A stretch of 64,000 nucleotides of DNA from Astragalus membranaceus (lineage: Eukaryota; Streptophyta; Magnoliopsida; Fabales; Fabaceae): positions 84,751,860 through 84,815,859 of the forward strand of contig CM076847.1 of assembly GCA_039519185.1 (NCBI GenBank), given 5' to 3'. The position numbers and the translations under genes were made by a program. Shown here one piece after another: positions 31,740-44,390 of the stretch. Numbering within the stretch: position 1 is the first letter of the stretch; every line of letters starts with the position of its first letter. Under the pieces are notes generated by a model. The model was given only the letters and a program-made list of their open reading frames with translations, had not been told where the DNA came from and made no database searches.

Positions 31740-34700
31740 CTATATGGGCATACTTTTCTTTTTGCTGTTCTTTCCTTCCGGTCTTGGTGCTGCAAATAAG
31801 TAATTAAAATTTAAATTAGTAAAAATAAAAATGTGAAGGGTAAGTTAAGTTGTGTTAGGTATGATAATGCTTCTGCTTACCAAGTCCATTAGCCTCAGAT
31901 GTCCTCATGATTCTTAGCCTCCTCACCGAGTTAACAAACATCCTGAAGGCGATTTTGAAGAGGTTTAGATAAAAAAATATCAAAGCACAGAAGACAGGAT
32001 ATCTCCCCCAGCATTAAATCATAAAAAGACAAACTAACATGAAAGTACAAGTAAGAAATCTTTTTCCTTGTTTAAGAAAAAAGCCATGGCCCTGTCAAAT
32101 ATAGAAAGTCCATGATTTTTTTTTGGACTCTTTATAGGCTGGAGTATTGCACTGTATGGTGGATTAAGTTTTGGAATATCAGTATAGGTTGTACACTTGT
32201 ACAAATTACAAACTATTATAATTCAAATTTGAGTGGTTAGCCCCACATGAAATGGAAGTGGACATGTTGAGCAACATATAAATGAGGAGACCTATACACA
32301 ATGCCTTAGATTGTAGGTCAAAGATTGTGTCTAAGCACTTCTATATTTATTCTTGGCCCAATGTGGAGATCTCTCTGGTGTTTTAGGCTTCCCTCATGAT
32401 CCAACACTGGTATTAGAGCCAATAGTGACAAAGGTGATCAACTCTTTGTACTGAAAATCTTTCTGACAATGTGCGAGCCAACAATGGTGCAAATATAGCA
32501 AAGTGAGATATTCACACTTAAGGAGATGTTGGAATTCGAGTAGTCCCACATTGGATGGAAGTGGACATGTTGAGCATCAAATAAGTGAGGGGATTGATAC
32601 ACCTAATGTCTTAAGGTTTTTGGTGAAAAATATGGTGTCTAAGCACGTGTGTTTGCTCTTGGTCTAATGTAGAGATCTCCCTGTTTTTAGGTTCCATTCG
32701 TGACCCAATACAAACAGCAGTAAATTGCAATATATTAATGCCTGTCTTGAACCCACTTTCAGAAACCAGTGATTTCACATAGGATCCTGGACCTTCTAAA
32801 GGCAAAACAAAGGGTGCGTTGAGATTACATAACCAACAAAACGGGAGGGCCTGCACTTATGGAGCATGAGAAACATCGGGATTTCTTGCACATAAAACCA
32901 TCCCCTATAATCATTCATTCAAGGCCCTGTAGTACTAACAGAAGAAAACATTGACTATCAACTAAAATACTAAGACAAAGGGCTTTTTTAATACACTTTT
33001 TAGAAACAGTTTTTTGTTTTAATTTTTTTTTTTTAAAAAAGGAAAATTACTTCTTTGTTAATTTAAAAAAACAGAAAACTATTTTTAAATGTAATCAAAC
33101 ATGAGTCTCCCTGAAGAGAGTAAAAACTGTATAAGAATCAGTGGATGGATGGCCTACAATACAAGCCTGCAAGTACTTCCTAGAATGGTCGTGAAAAGCA
33201 AAACCAGTCTGTCCGATCAAGCCTATGAGACTAGTAATTTGAGAATCAGTTGCTAAACCATTCAACAGGCTACTAACCAATAGAATCAGCCCGGTGAGCA
33301 AGTTTTAACCAATTCCTAGTGTTCTTTGTTCAAAAATATATGCAGGTTATCAATAATATTACTTTAAATAAATGCAATAGAAATGTAGTTACTCTAACTA
33401 AAAAGATTTTTTATTATCAACCATTAAAATATAATCAAATGAATTTATGTTTATTGTCAAATGACCTAATCAAACTGCACATGTGCTATATTACAATCTT
33501 TTTTAGAAAAATATACTTGGATATCAGTAATAACATCACAGATTTACACTAAAATGAAATTAATGATTACTGAACAATTACTCACCTCCAAGGAACATCG
33601 CCAACAAGCATCCAATCTCCTTCCTTGTCTTCATAAGTTAGCACATACTTGGAAGATCCATCCAACAATTTTGAATGCCTCTTTTCTCCGATATTAATAC
33701 CACGCTCCTCCCCATTTGATCCTATTGGCAATGATGTCAATATCATTGGGGGAAATAAAGTTATAAAACACAACAAGAACACAAAATTAAATGGTATTAT
33801 CAAAATAGAATATGTGACCTAGACAAGAATAGAAAAAGTATGACATACACAATAATTTTTTTATGATGAAAACGTCAAGTTCTGGCATATTTGTTTGCAT
33901 TTAGTCCTATGGCATTGGCGATTAGGAAAAGTAAAAAAAAAAATGCATCATGTCAAAGCTCCTGCAAACAGTCTGGGAAGCTGAAATTGGAGAGAACTTA
34001 AAGCTGTTCTTAGTTTGTTTTTATATTTCAAGTTTGTCATAATTTAATAGCTCGTAGCCTCATATGTCACAACACCGTGATAATGAGATAAGCCTGAAAA
34101 AAGAAGAGAAACATATCTACTTTTAACACAATGGGGGGAAGAAGATAGTAATTGGGACATTTGCGGTACACCTGTTTTCTATTGGTGCACCGATGCTCCA
34201 CGTGTTTAAGCCATTAGATCGGTATCCAATCAAGTGACTACACCAATCTAATGGCTTAAACATGTGGAACACCAGTGCATCAATTGAAAAGGGGTGCATC
34301 ATAAGTGCCACCAAGGTTTAAAATGAAACCCATACATAAATTAATCCATACATGTTTGTCAGTTTTTAATGTTTCATTCATCTTCAGAATACACCATTTT
34401 GGGTTAATTACAGTTTATTCCTAAGGTTAAGGAGAGGGGAAGCAATAAGTTATTATTAAGCCATCTGTAAATCTGACGCATAAAAGATGTATAAAATAAA
34501 TAAATTATTCAGAAAACAGATAAAATCTCTGTGATCTTGAAAACATAATAGAATTCAATAAAGGACTGGCAATGTCTTTATTCATGAGTATAAAACCAAG
34601 AAAAATTCACCTTTGCAAGTGACGCCTGTAGTCGATTCATTAAACATGTCTTCCAATGTCTGTGCCAAGGTTTCATAGGAATTGTGAAGGCTCAAGTCAA

Positions 34701-36234
34701 CCTTCCTTCCAATCGGTGTCCCATCCATATTTACCTTGACAAATGGGGAACTCCCAAGGTGTCTTTTTTCTTTGATATTAATGCTTTTGTTATCATTGCC
34801 CTTGTCATCACTCTGTCTTACTACAGCATTTTTGCTCTTACTATTCTCAGCCTCTGTGTTGAATGCTTCAGTTGATTTTGCATGGCCATTAAAACTATTC
34901 ATTCGATACGCTCGAAGAGGAGGCCATCCAACTACTTGACTGTTTGGTACATTCAATCACAACAGAAATGACAAACCCCATCAGTGAAGAAATGAGAATA
35001 AATTTGGTAAATACTTATCATTATGTTTCTATTGAGTAACAGCAAAACCATAATATTGTCTGTATCACAATATAAAACGGTATCTTCTAAACATGGCAAA
35101 TTTCTTGCTTAGATCAGTAAATTGCAAACAAATTCTTTTAAACAGTGAAAAGGATTACACTTCAAAAGCAAGAAATACATTCTACAACTTAGTGTACTAC
35201 TATTGCAAATTGATAATTCTGTATTCTTTGTACACAATATGGGTGACTCCAACTTCAGAAGTTCAGCTGCAGGTTTACTTTTGTCAAGAAAATCAAAGGT
35301 ACAACTCTATTAAGAAATTGACGTGAACCACAATACAAGTTAAACGTGCCATAGTTAAAACAGGGGTACAGTGGGGAACAGCAAGATACCAAACCACACA
35401 CATTCCCTTCTTCAACGCCATAATGATTCTAAGTCTGCCATTGATTATAACTTTCCTCTTATTCCTTTTCTTTTTAAGTAGCTGAATCTAATTATAAGGA
35501 AACTCTTAATTAGGCATTAGATGAGAATTTTTAGATTGTATATTTATTAGAATTGGATAAAAAATTAATCAATCAATATTCAAGTACCATATAGTTTCAG
35601 TTAGATATAAGGAAAATGACAGCCTTCTTGCTCTTTGGAGTTCAAAAGTATGAAACTATTCCAGTTTTGAAAATTCACGATATAAATTCATCCCACATGT
35701 ATGCAGATTGCGAAAATACAGAAACTATTATTGGATTGTCATCTAAAAGACAAAATTATTGTAAAGGATAACCTACAAATCAACCGATCATATAACAAAC
35801 CCCTTAACTCGTTTATTCCTTGAAATTCCCAAACTCCTTAGAACCAAAACAGAAATTTCCAAACTCCTTAAGGCAAGTAAAACCATATGATCCATAATTC
35901 TATATACTAATGATTCAACCTGAAAAAAACTGAATAAATAAAGGAAAAATATGTTAAAGATGATAAACCTGGGACGGTCAGTACTAGGAAGAAGAGAATC
36001 AGCAGCAGGTCTTTTGGTTCCAGCAGCAACGGTTGACCTAGTAAAGGAGGAAAGAGAGGAAGAGGAAGAAGGTGAAGAAGGAAAATCCTTAGCAGTGAAT
36101 ATTCTAGCATAAGGAGCATGGTGATGATGGTGAGAGAGGCTTAACCCAAGACCCAATTCAAGCTCAGACTCATCTGGGCTAGAAGAGTCTTCAGAGGAAA
36201 GGGCCAAGTTATCATCTTTAGAAGCTGTTGACAT
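31740..36234 (-). CDS. Aux/IAA auxin-response repressor, IAA11/12/13-like (5 exons)
   Basis: Exons are 35969-36234, 34611-34939, 33586-33721, 31881-31942 and 31740-31789; all junctions are GT-AG and phases close to 280 aa. Domain I is the EAR-type LELGLGLSL (residues 25-33). Domain II is the degron VGWPPL (92-97), bound by TIR1/AFB with auxin and needed for turnover. Domains III/IV form the PB1 fold, with the invariant Lys in FVKVNMDGTPIGRKVDL and the acidic loop YEDKEGDWMLVGDVPW. The tail SVRRLRIMRTSEANGLAPRP resembles the IAA11/12/13 clade. The protein acts in the nucleus by binding ARF factors. The first ATG is at 36234; an upstream in-frame TTG is not used. Introns 2 and 3 hold a MITE and a TRIM-like element. 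Confidence 0.92.
32213..32712 (+). mobile_element. TRIM-like element in Aux/IAA intron 3
   Basis: Two LTR-like repeats (about 32213-32406 and 32527-32712) share GTGGACATGTTGAGCA, GTGTCTAAGCAC and GTAGAGATCTCCCT-type segments. Between them lies TGGTATTAGAGCC (32408-32420), one base off the tRNA-Met primer site, and an AGGAGA purine tract precedes TGTTGG at 32527. The first LTR's start has decayed, so no target duplication is claimed. It resembles the better-preserved TRIM at 37603-38037. It sits in the intron between 31943 and 33585. Confidence 0.75.
34155..34316. mobile_element. MITE-like inverted repeat in Aux/IAA intron 2
   Basis: The arms GTTTAAGCCATTAGATCGGT and CCAATCTAATGGCTTAAAC are inverted around a short loop. 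Outer parts GATGCTCCACGTG and CATGTGGAACACC also pair. Total length is about 160 bp. Family and target duplication were not determined. Confidence 0.7.
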
Positions 36235-36428
36235 CGAATTTGTGAGAGAAAGAAGCAAAAGGGTGGATGAATTTTGAAGGGAAGTTTTGATTTAGAGAAC
36301 TGGGTGAGCATAATAAATGGTTAGGTGAGAATAGTGGCAAAGAAAAAGAAGAAGAACAAGTATGGCCCCACCTGTCTGCTGCTCTAGTTTGTGCGTCTCT
36401 TCCTTCATTATATTTTTGCTTGCTTTAC

Positions 36429-36477
<49 letters not shown>

Positions 36478-36600
36478 TCTCTTTTTCTTTCTATACACTC
36501 TTACGGTCTGCACTCACCAATCACGACATTCATGACTTTTCAATTTCTCCTCCTCCTATCACGCCTCCTCTCGTGAGATTTGGAAAAACAAAAATGCTAT
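36235..36600 (-). promoter_or_regulatory. Aux/IAA leader and proximal promoter with GA repeat
   Basis: On the gene's strand this region carries a (GA)n tract (36435-36468), 200-235 bases upstream of the ATG. GA repeats near plant promoters are potential binding sites for BPC/GAGA-type proteins; function here is inferred. No auxin response element (TGTCTC on the gene strand) was confirmed. Confidence 0.5.
36435..36468. repeat. (CT)n microsatellite
   Basis: About 17 CT units, seen directly; interrupted (TCTCTCTTC) just after. Confidence 0.95.
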
Positions 36601-37086
36601 GCTAGCAACACTTTGACACTCTCCATCTAATCCTATTTGAAATATATGTTAGACACTCGACATTCATGAGTTAAGTCGAGTTTGAGCTGGAAAAAAAGTT
36701 CACATCGAACTCAAGTCGAACTACAAATTGAGTCAATTCTTATCGAGTCGAGCTGAAAAAAGGTTCACATCATGTAATACTACTAATCATACAAATCATA
36801 CCGTTTCTTGATTAGCACATATTGATGAATCATTGAACTCATCACTCCACATTGGTCTCTTCTTCAACTCAGTGTGGTTCGTTCTGGCCTTGATTCGTTA
36901 CTTAAATTTCATGTGCGGCTATAAAAAGTATGTCTGAGTTTTCATAGAAGTAATCACGCCTCAACACTCATATAGGCAAACTTATCAAGTGTACACTAGA
37001 GTCAAACACACCACTCATCCATGAGCTATAGATTCAATAAGAATGTAAACTTAACCTCCAACGTCACACTGTACAACATTATATTA
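36601..37086. other. Intergenic, unassigned
   Basis: It contains GAGTTAAGTCGAGTTTGAGCTG/GAGCTGAAAAAAGGTTCACATC-like short repeats (36660-36770) of unknown origin. No gene is seen. Confidence 0.4.
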
Positions 37087-37372
37087 CTCCATCTGTCTCA
37101 TAATAAGTGTCACTTTAGCTCACTTTATGGTTTTTTAAGAAAAGACCATAAATGAACGAAAGAGAATAGTATTTTTATCAAACTATCCTCATAAAACAAT
37201 GGTTTACTCACCATCCTCATAAATGTAAAGTTGAATATAATGACGTGGGATGATGCATAAAATTTTAAGTAGATGGTACAATTAGAAAAAAGTAATTAAT
37301 ATTAGTGAAAGTGGTATTCATTTCGAAACAATTTGTTTTTCTAAAGTGACACTCATTGTGAGACGAGGAGAG
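37087..37372. mobile_element. Stowaway-type MITE, TA target duplication
   Basis: Inverted ends CTCCATCTGTCTCATAATAA and GTGTCACTTTAG pair with CTAAAGTGACAC and TCATTGTGAGACGAGGAGAG. TA flanks both sides (37085-37086 and 37373-37374). Length is 286 bp, non-coding. Start sequence and TA duplication match Tc1/mariner-derived Stowaway elements. Confidence 0.88.
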
Positions 37373-37602
37373 TACACCATAAGGATGATCTATCATAAAT
37401 AATGGACAATGTCTCATCAAATTTACCACTCACATGTTCATACCCATATCTATGAACATAAACTTGAAATTTTCTCATAAACAATATTGGGTTACGATCA
37501 CTCTTAATTTTATATTAGGCAAGCACAAGTCTCTTGGGGAAGCTGCAAGAAGGTTCACTTCTAGTTTTTGTATCTTTTTAGCAATGCTTTTGTAACATGG
37601 AA

Positions 37603-38037
37603 TGTTAGAAATTCAAGTGTGAGTGGTTCATTGTACCTAACGCCTTAAGGTTTTGGGTGGAGATGTAGCGTCTAAGTCTCTTGGTGATCCGGTTCATTGG
37701 CTAGCTCGTTGTTGCTTCCAGGGATCCCCCGGACTCCCAACAAGTGGTATCAGAGCCATGGTTCGGCTTGGTGGGGTAGCGGGTAGTGGATCCTGGTTTG
37801 GATCAAGTATAGTGATGTGGGCGACTCGCACTTGGGAGGGGATGTTGGAAAATCAAGTATGAGTGGTTAGTCCCACATTGACTATGAATGAGCTATATAA
37901 ATGATATATAAGAGAGGGGACCCATATACCTATAACACCTTAAGGTTTTGGGTGGAGACGTGGGTCCAAGTCTCTTGGTGATCAGGTTCATTGGCTAGCT
38001 CGTTGTTGCTCCTGGGGCTCCCTCGGACTCCCCGACA
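37603..38037 (+). mobile_element. TRIM retrotransposon (435 bp), TSD TGGAA
   Basis: TGGAA flanks at 37598-37602 and 38038-38042. The 5' LTR is 37603-37742 (with an internal deletion) and the 3' LTR 37843-38037; both share GCCTTAAGGTTTTGGGTGGA and TTCATTGGCTAGCTCGTTGT. TGGTATCAGAGCC at 37745-37757 is a perfect tRNA-Met primer site two bases after the LTR, and GGGAGGGGA precedes the 3' LTR. The internal region is only 100 bp and non-coding, so it depends on another element's proteins. Confidence 0.92.
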
Positions 38038-38246
38038 TGGAAATCAAAGAAACAAACGACCATTTGCTCATAAACTCAAACAGAATACAAAGTTTTAGCT
38101 GCTCTAACTTCTAAGCTACTATGCCTCAAGCAAGTAATTCGTGCAATTGAAATCCCATTAAAAGCCATCGACAAGTTTGGCAGCAAACATGCAATACAAT
38201 TAGCTTCAAATCCCACTCATTTTGAACATTTAGAGCATAAAATATT

Positions 38247-38553
38247 TGTTGTAACAGCAACAGTAAACAAAGAAATAATAATAGAAACGAAAAACGAAAA
38301 TAGTAGACACGATATTGGTCACGCAGTTCGGCCAATCTTTGCCTACGTCTGCGACTACAGAGCAGCTGTAGTTCCGTCTTATTACATGAATGAATTAGGG
38401 TTTCAGTGTTACAATAGGTACTTATAATAACTTAGCTAAAATTACAACAATAGCCTTGAACCCTACCGTGGTGGGCTGACGCCCCTCACACCCCCCCCCC
38501 CCCACACACCCCCAAATAGTTTGGGCCAAGCCCAATATGAGCCATACTCAACA
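38247..38553 (-). repeat. 3' LTR of the decayed copia element
   Basis: 307 bp; includes a run of about 15 C at 38489-38504 that is interrupted in the other LTR. Confidence 0.9.
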
Positions 38554-38637
38554 ATCTCTACCTTGGCGAATATCAAACCCCTATGAAGATTTACTGCATG
38601 GCGTCCACATCCTTGGTGTTGGGGGTAGAGCTCCTGC

Positions 38638-40728
38638 TTAACCCTGAGAAACATGTAACAAGTCCAAGCAGCGCTTGAACTTGTCACTGGTGACTGGCTT
38701 GGTCAATATATCAGCTGCGTTCTCTAAAGTATGAACTTTTTCAAGTAATATCTGCCCGGAAGCAAGTAGCTCTCTAATCTTGTGAAACCTCACATCAATA
38801 TGCTTAGTCCGAGCGTGATACACTTGATTCTTTGCCAAATAAATGGCACTCTGACTGTCACAATGCAACTGAACTCCACCTTGCTCAACACCCAATTCCT
38901 TCACTAACCCTGTCAGCCATAAAGCCTCTTTGGCAGCTTCAGCTACTGCCATGTACTCTGTTTCAGTTGTTGACATTGCAACTATGGATTGAACTGATGA
39001 CTTCCAGCAGATGGGTCCACCTGCAAGAGTAAAAACATATCCCGTTGTAGACCTCCTATCATCCATATCACCAGCATAGTCTGAATCAACATATCCCACA
39101 ACCGAAGGATCACCTCTTTCACTGCTAAACATGATACTATTACCTGTTGTACCCTTAATTTAAGTACCTGAAAAACCATTTGACTGCTTCCCAACGATGC
39201 TTTCCCAGTTTGGACATAAACTTGCACACTTGACTTACAGCTTGTGCCAAATCTGGTCTAGTGCAGACCATAACATACATTAAACAACCAACAGCACTGG
39301 CATAAGGAACTTTTGACATATACTCAGCTTCTGCATCTGTCTTTGGACACTGATCCAATGAGAGCTTAGTGATTCGCCAATAGAGTACTCACAGCCTTCG
39401 AATTGCTCATGTCAAATCTGTCTAGCACCTTTTCAACATAGCTTTTCTGAGAGAGCCATAATTTTCTAGCACTCCTATCCCTGTGAATTTCCATCCCAAG
39501 AATCTTCTTAGCAGCACCTAAGTCTTTCATATCAAATTCTTTTCCCAACATGATTTTCAGTTCATTTACGTCATGTAAATGATTAGCAGCAATCAACATA
39601 TCATCCACATACAGTAAAAGGAAAATAAAATAACCATCACCAAGGCTCCTAACATAAACACAACAATCATACTCGCACCTTTTGTAACCAATCTGAAGCA
39701 TGTATGAATCAAAGCGCTTGTACCATTGTCTTGGAGACTGCTTTAGACCATACAGAGACCTCTTCAATTTACAAACTAGTCTTCCCCGTCTAGTATCACT
39801 GAAACCCTCTGGCTGCTCCATGTATATATGCTCATCTAGATAACTAGGGAGGAAAGTTGTCTTCACATCCATCTGCTCTAAATGCATGTCTCGGCTGGCT
39901 ACCAAGGCTAATTAACACTGCCCTGATAGAGGTATGTCTGACGACCGGAGAGAAAATCTCATCATAGTCAATCCTCTTCTGTTGTGAGTACCCCTTTGCT
40001 ACAAGACGAGCCTTGAACTTTTCCCCTTCTTTTTGTTACTGCTGGTTTTCTCTTGTACATCCACCTGCAACCGATAGCCCTTTTCCTTTAGGAAGCTGAA
40101 CAAGATCCCATGTCTCATTTTTCTTCAAGGACTCTATCTCCTCCACTATAGCACCCACCCACTTATCTTTCTCCTCGCTAGCTATAGCCTCTCGAAAAGA
40201 AGACGGGTCTCCAAAATTAGTAAGAAGTGCATAAGCTAGCAAGTCTTCATACCCATATCTATCTGGTGGCTTAATCTGACGGCGCTCTCTGTTGTATACT
40301 AGAGAGTAATCATGAACTCCACCTGAATCTTCAGGTCCATGTTCAATTCCAGTATCAGAGTCTGGTTCGGCTTGTGGTTCAGGTACAGACTGCATATTGC
40401 TCGCTGGTGTATGCACTTGAATCACCTTATTGTTGGAAGTTTCCCCTTCAGGTGCTGACACATCTGTTGCAACTGACTGCTTCAACATGGACTGCTCATC
40501 AAACACAACATCTCTACTGAGTACCATCTTCTTTGAAACTAGATCCCATAACTGAAACCCCTTTACACCTTTTGAGTAACCGACGAAGGCACACTCATTT
40601 GACTTTGGATCAAGTTTGCATCGATCTTCACTGGATATATGCATATAAGCTAGACACCCAAAAATCCTTAAATTGTCAAGATCAATAGGATTACCTGTCC
40701 ATACCTCCTCTGCAACCTTCTTGTCCAA
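38638..40728 (-). pseudogene. Copia integrase C-terminus, RT and RNase H, broken
   Basis: Pieces: 40036-40728 (integrase tail and RT entry, IDLDNLRIFGCLAYMH), 39366-39905 (RT with MDVKTTFL and LLYVDDMLIAA), 39155-39358 (RT/connection, YASAVGCLMYVMVCTRPD) and 38638-39132 (RNase H with DSDYAGD and the D-x-x-S-A-I site). Frames shift between pieces, with stop codons near 40035, 39905-39950, 39360 and 39135. It is a plant Tork-like copia polyprotein by similarity of motifs. Confidence 0.88.
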
Positions 40729-40928
40729 TGAAGCCCGGGTGACCTATTGATAAGATAACATGCCATGTTAATTGCGTATGCCCAGAAACCCTTTGATAAT
40801 CCAGCATTCAACCGGAGACATCTTGCCTTTTCAGTTAGCGTTCTGTTCGTTCTTTCTACGACACCATTCTGCTGTGGTGTCTTCCGAACTGAAAAATGCC
40901 TCTGAATACCATGTTCTGCACAAAAATT

Positions 40929-42582
40929 CTAGAAATTTGAATCAGTGTATTCATTCCCATTATCTGACTGCAAATACTTGATTTTTCTGCCCGTTTGATT
41001 CTCTGCTTCTGCCTTCCACAACTTGAACTTGTGAAATACTTCAGATTTATGCTTTAGAAAATACACCCAAACCTTGCGAGAAAAATCATCGGTAAAAGTC
41101 ACAAAATACCTGACACCATCCATGGAGGGCTCTTTGTTAGGCCCACACACATCAGAATGCACATAGTCCAGGATTCCCTTTGTTTTGTGTTTCCCTGTCT
41201 TGAACCGAACATGACACTGTTTCTCAAGTACACAATACTTGCACAAATCTAGCTTGCAACTGCGAACACCCTTCAATAGATTTCTCTTATGAAGTTTCAT
41301 CATCCCACACTCACTAAGATGACCCAAACGCATGTGCCAGAGCTTAGTTGCATCATTATCAGACTCAACTAACGCAACATCACCTACAACAGTACAACCC
41401 AACATTTTGTAGGTGTTACTTGTAGTCCTCTTTGCTATCATCACTGTCAATGCACCCTTGCTGACCTTCATGATGTCCCTATCTCCATCAGACCTGTAGG
41501 AAAAACCATTTACCTGTAGAGTACCTAAAGAAATCAAATTCTTTCTAAATTATGGAATATATCTGACATCGTTCAATATTCGCACGCCACCATCGTCCAT
41601 AACAAATTTGCATTTGTCCCATTCCTGTGATAGCACAAGCTTTATCATCACCCAAATAAATAAATCCAAAATCACCTGACCTGAATGTTGTAAACCACTC
41701 CCGATGCGGCGTCATGTGATAAGAGCATCCAGAATCAAGAATCCACGCATCTGTGCACTTGCTAGATGAAACACAAAGAACATCCCCTTCACTGTCAGAA
41801 TCATCGGTTTGAACCACGTTTGCAGAGCTCCATGCTCCCTGGTTTCTGTTTGGACAGTCCCTCTTCCAATGCCCAATTTGCTTGCAAATATGGCACTCTG
41901 ATGTTTTTCTGTTCTTGGATTTAGACCTTCTCCTTCCAGAACCTGCTCTACCCTTGTTCCGGCCACGATCTTGACTCCCCTTCACATACAAACCCTCACT
42001 TTGACTTCCTTCCTCCACACTTTGTCTCCTTTGAAAATGAGACAATAGTGTAGCAGTAATTGTATCAAGGCTGATATTGTCTTTCCCGTAGGTAAGAGTA
42101 GTCACCAAGTGGTCGTAAGAACCCAACACCGAGCACAACAAAATTATTGTCTTGTCTTCGTCATCGATCTTCACCCCAAGTCTCACCAAATCAGTGATTA
42201 TGTTATTGAAGGTATTGGCGTGTTGTTGCAAATCAGGTCCTTCCTGCATCTTCAAGCTGTATAGTCGGTGTTTCGCGAACAACGTGTTCACCAGCGTCTT
42301 CGACATATACTGACCCTCCAATTTATCCCAAACCGCCTTCGGAGTCGTTAGGTCCAGGATATGATACATCACTTCGTGTGAAACACATAGACGTATAAAT
42401 CCCGCGGCCTTCTCCTTCATCTCTGCCCAATCGTCGTCCGCCATGTCTACCGGTTTCGTCTCACGCAGCGCCTTCTGTAAACTTTGTTGAGCCAATAGAT
42501 CCTTAACCCTCCTTTGCCATAATCTGAAATTGCCCATCCCGTCGAACCTTGCCACTTCGAATTTCGCACCAGAGTTAGACAT
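40929..42582 (-). pseudogene. Copia gag, protease and integrase core, broken
   Basis: The ATG is at 42580-42582, just inside the primer site. Gag (ARFDGMGNFRLWQRRVKDLL) is followed by knuckle CHICKQIGHWKRDC and protease-like DSGCSYHM (41545-42582). After a break near 41540 comes the integrase (HMRLGHLSECGM, CKYCVLEKQ, DYVHSDVCGP; 40929-41537). At least one frameshift or stop separates the two. Confidence 0.88.
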
Positions 42583-42596
42583 CTTCTGATACCAAT

Positions 42597-42896
42597 TGTT
42601 GTAACAGCAACAGTAAACAAAGAAATAATAATAGAAACGAAAAACGGAAATAGGAGACACGATATTGGTCACGCAGGTCGGCCAATCTTTGCCTACGTCT
42701 GCGACTACAGAGCAACTGTAGTTCCGTCTTATTACTTTAATAAATTAGGATTTCAGTGTTACAATTGGTACTTATAATAACTTAGTTAAAATTACAACAA
42801 TATCCCTGAACCCTAACGTGGTGGGCTGACGCCCCCCACACCCCCAACACACCCCCAAACAGTTTGGGCCAAGTCCAATATAAGCCATACTCAACA
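42597..42896 (-). repeat. 5' LTR of the decayed copia element
   Basis: 300 bp, direct repeat of 38247-38553. Confidence 0.9.
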
Positions 42897-42901
42897 ATAT
42901 T

Positions 42902-44390
42902 GATTGCCACTTTATCGAAAGCATGTTCCTTTTGGGTTCCTTAACTTGATTCATATCTCCTCACAATCAACTAGTTATGACCCTTTACTAAAGTTCTGCC
43001 TCAACCACTCTCATTTCCCTACAAGGATTGTTAGATATACATCTACCAAATCCAACTTGAGGAGGAATAGTAGAGTCTGCATAGCTTTAATAAATTTATT
43101 TCTTTAACTCTATCATTTCTAACAGTGGTTATAGGTTAGTTGCGTTTAGTTAGCTAGTTAGCTAAGTTAGTTGGAGAATGTCAACTCATTCATGTTTATG
43201 ATAGTCAGTTATAGTTTAGTTAGAATAAATGCTTTGTATATAAGCTTCATTTTGCTTGTAATGAAACTCAATTGAGTATTACAGTTAAGTATGATAAGTT
43301 ACGGGCGAAAAAGAATAAGGAGCTAAAGATCCCAAAATATATTGCTCAGGAAAAACAGGTTCCTAAACATGTTCCTAAGCTATAGGCTAATAATAATGTG
43401 AATTACAAGAAGAAATCACAAGTTACACGTGCTAACACCTACGTGAATAAGGAAGCTCTTAAAAGGTGTCAACGATGATCTTGGAGATGGTTTGGATCCT
43501 GATCCTTTACTGGGAATTGTCGAGTCGTCTAATGCCCAATAAGCTCCACCCATAAAGGTGCAACATCTTCTAAATTTGTATATGCAGCAAGGGGAATCTG
43601 CATGCAATCTAACGAAGAATCTGATGTCCATGACTCTTGTGCTTCAGATGACGATAAACAAATGTCGCATGTGGTTATGCAGATGCATGAGACATATTTA
43701 ACTCGATTTGGAAGTTGACTAATGCTTCTACCTTTGTAGCTCAAAACAACACTGTTCAGATCTCTTCCACCTCTGTAGCTAGTGGGGGTGGTAGTGTTTC
43801 TATTGACTCATCCTCCACTCAACCTCCTACTACCAGACTAGATTCGCTAAATGTCTGAGTCTGATGCTACTTCTAATCTAGTGGTAGCATCTAACATGAA
43901 AATTTCAGGGAAGTTTGGGTGATGTGTTTCCTATGACTACCAATACCCAAGGAACAGTTGCGCAGTATGACAAGTATGAATCAATAGTGTCCAAGACCCA
44001 AAATAAGAAATTTCGGCAAAAAAGTAAATTGGCCCAGAAAGCTGTAGGCTATAATACTTGTTCAAAGACAAATGTTGTCTCTGTCTCTTTTCGATCTGAC
44101 TATTGTAAGCTAGTCCTAGAATTTGGCTTGAGAATTGTTGACTATAATTCCCGTACGCGGACAGCTTCTGTCTCTGTCTATTTTATTTAACTATTGTAAG
44201 TTGGCAATTTTATTTTAGTCCCTAGGTTAGAGTGTTTTAGGGGTCTCTGCTAGGAGCTCTCTATTATTGTTTTGACTTTATCTTCTTTTTTGTTAAGGGT
44301 ATTGGTCTAGTCCCCTTGAACTTTTTTCTATCATCTTTCTTTTTCTCTTTTTTAGTAATTTTAGGGACAAAGTCTATTTGATTAAAAAAA
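42902..44390 (+). other. Degenerate repeat-derived DNA (LTR-like piece and possible LINE remnant)
   Basis: 43130-43290 (TTAGTTAGCTAGTTAGCTAA, then TGTATATAAGC and AATGAAACTCAATTGAG) looks like an LTR promoter/terminator piece. From about 43310 to 44200 weak coding character with many stops (for example KELKIPKYIAQEKQVPKH) is followed by T-rich sequence up to 44390. That would fit a decayed LINE, but no reverse transcriptase or endonuclease motif was found, so the family is unproven. Confidence 0.3.

Larger units (their letters stand above)
38247..42896 (-). mobile_element. Ty1/copia retrotransposon, decayed, TSD ATATT
   Basis: ATATT lies at 38242-38246 and 42897-42901. LTRs 38247-38553 and 42597-42896 (TGTTG...CAACA) differ by several substitutions and a length change in a poly-C tract. 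TGGTATCAGAAG (minus strand, 42583-42594) is the primer site. The polyprotein, starting at 42582, is broken into at least six pieces by stops and frameshifts. All domains can be traced in copia order. It is older than the element at 20842 and surely inactive. Confidence 0.93.

Noticed and set aside
31793..36258. Aux/IAA start at the upstream in-frame codon near 36258
   Set aside because: That codon is TTG; the first ATG is at 36234 and gives a normal N-terminus before the EAR motif.
37603..38037. Cassandra-type TRIM
   Set aside because: Cassandra LTRs carry 5S rRNA-like sequence; none is seen here.
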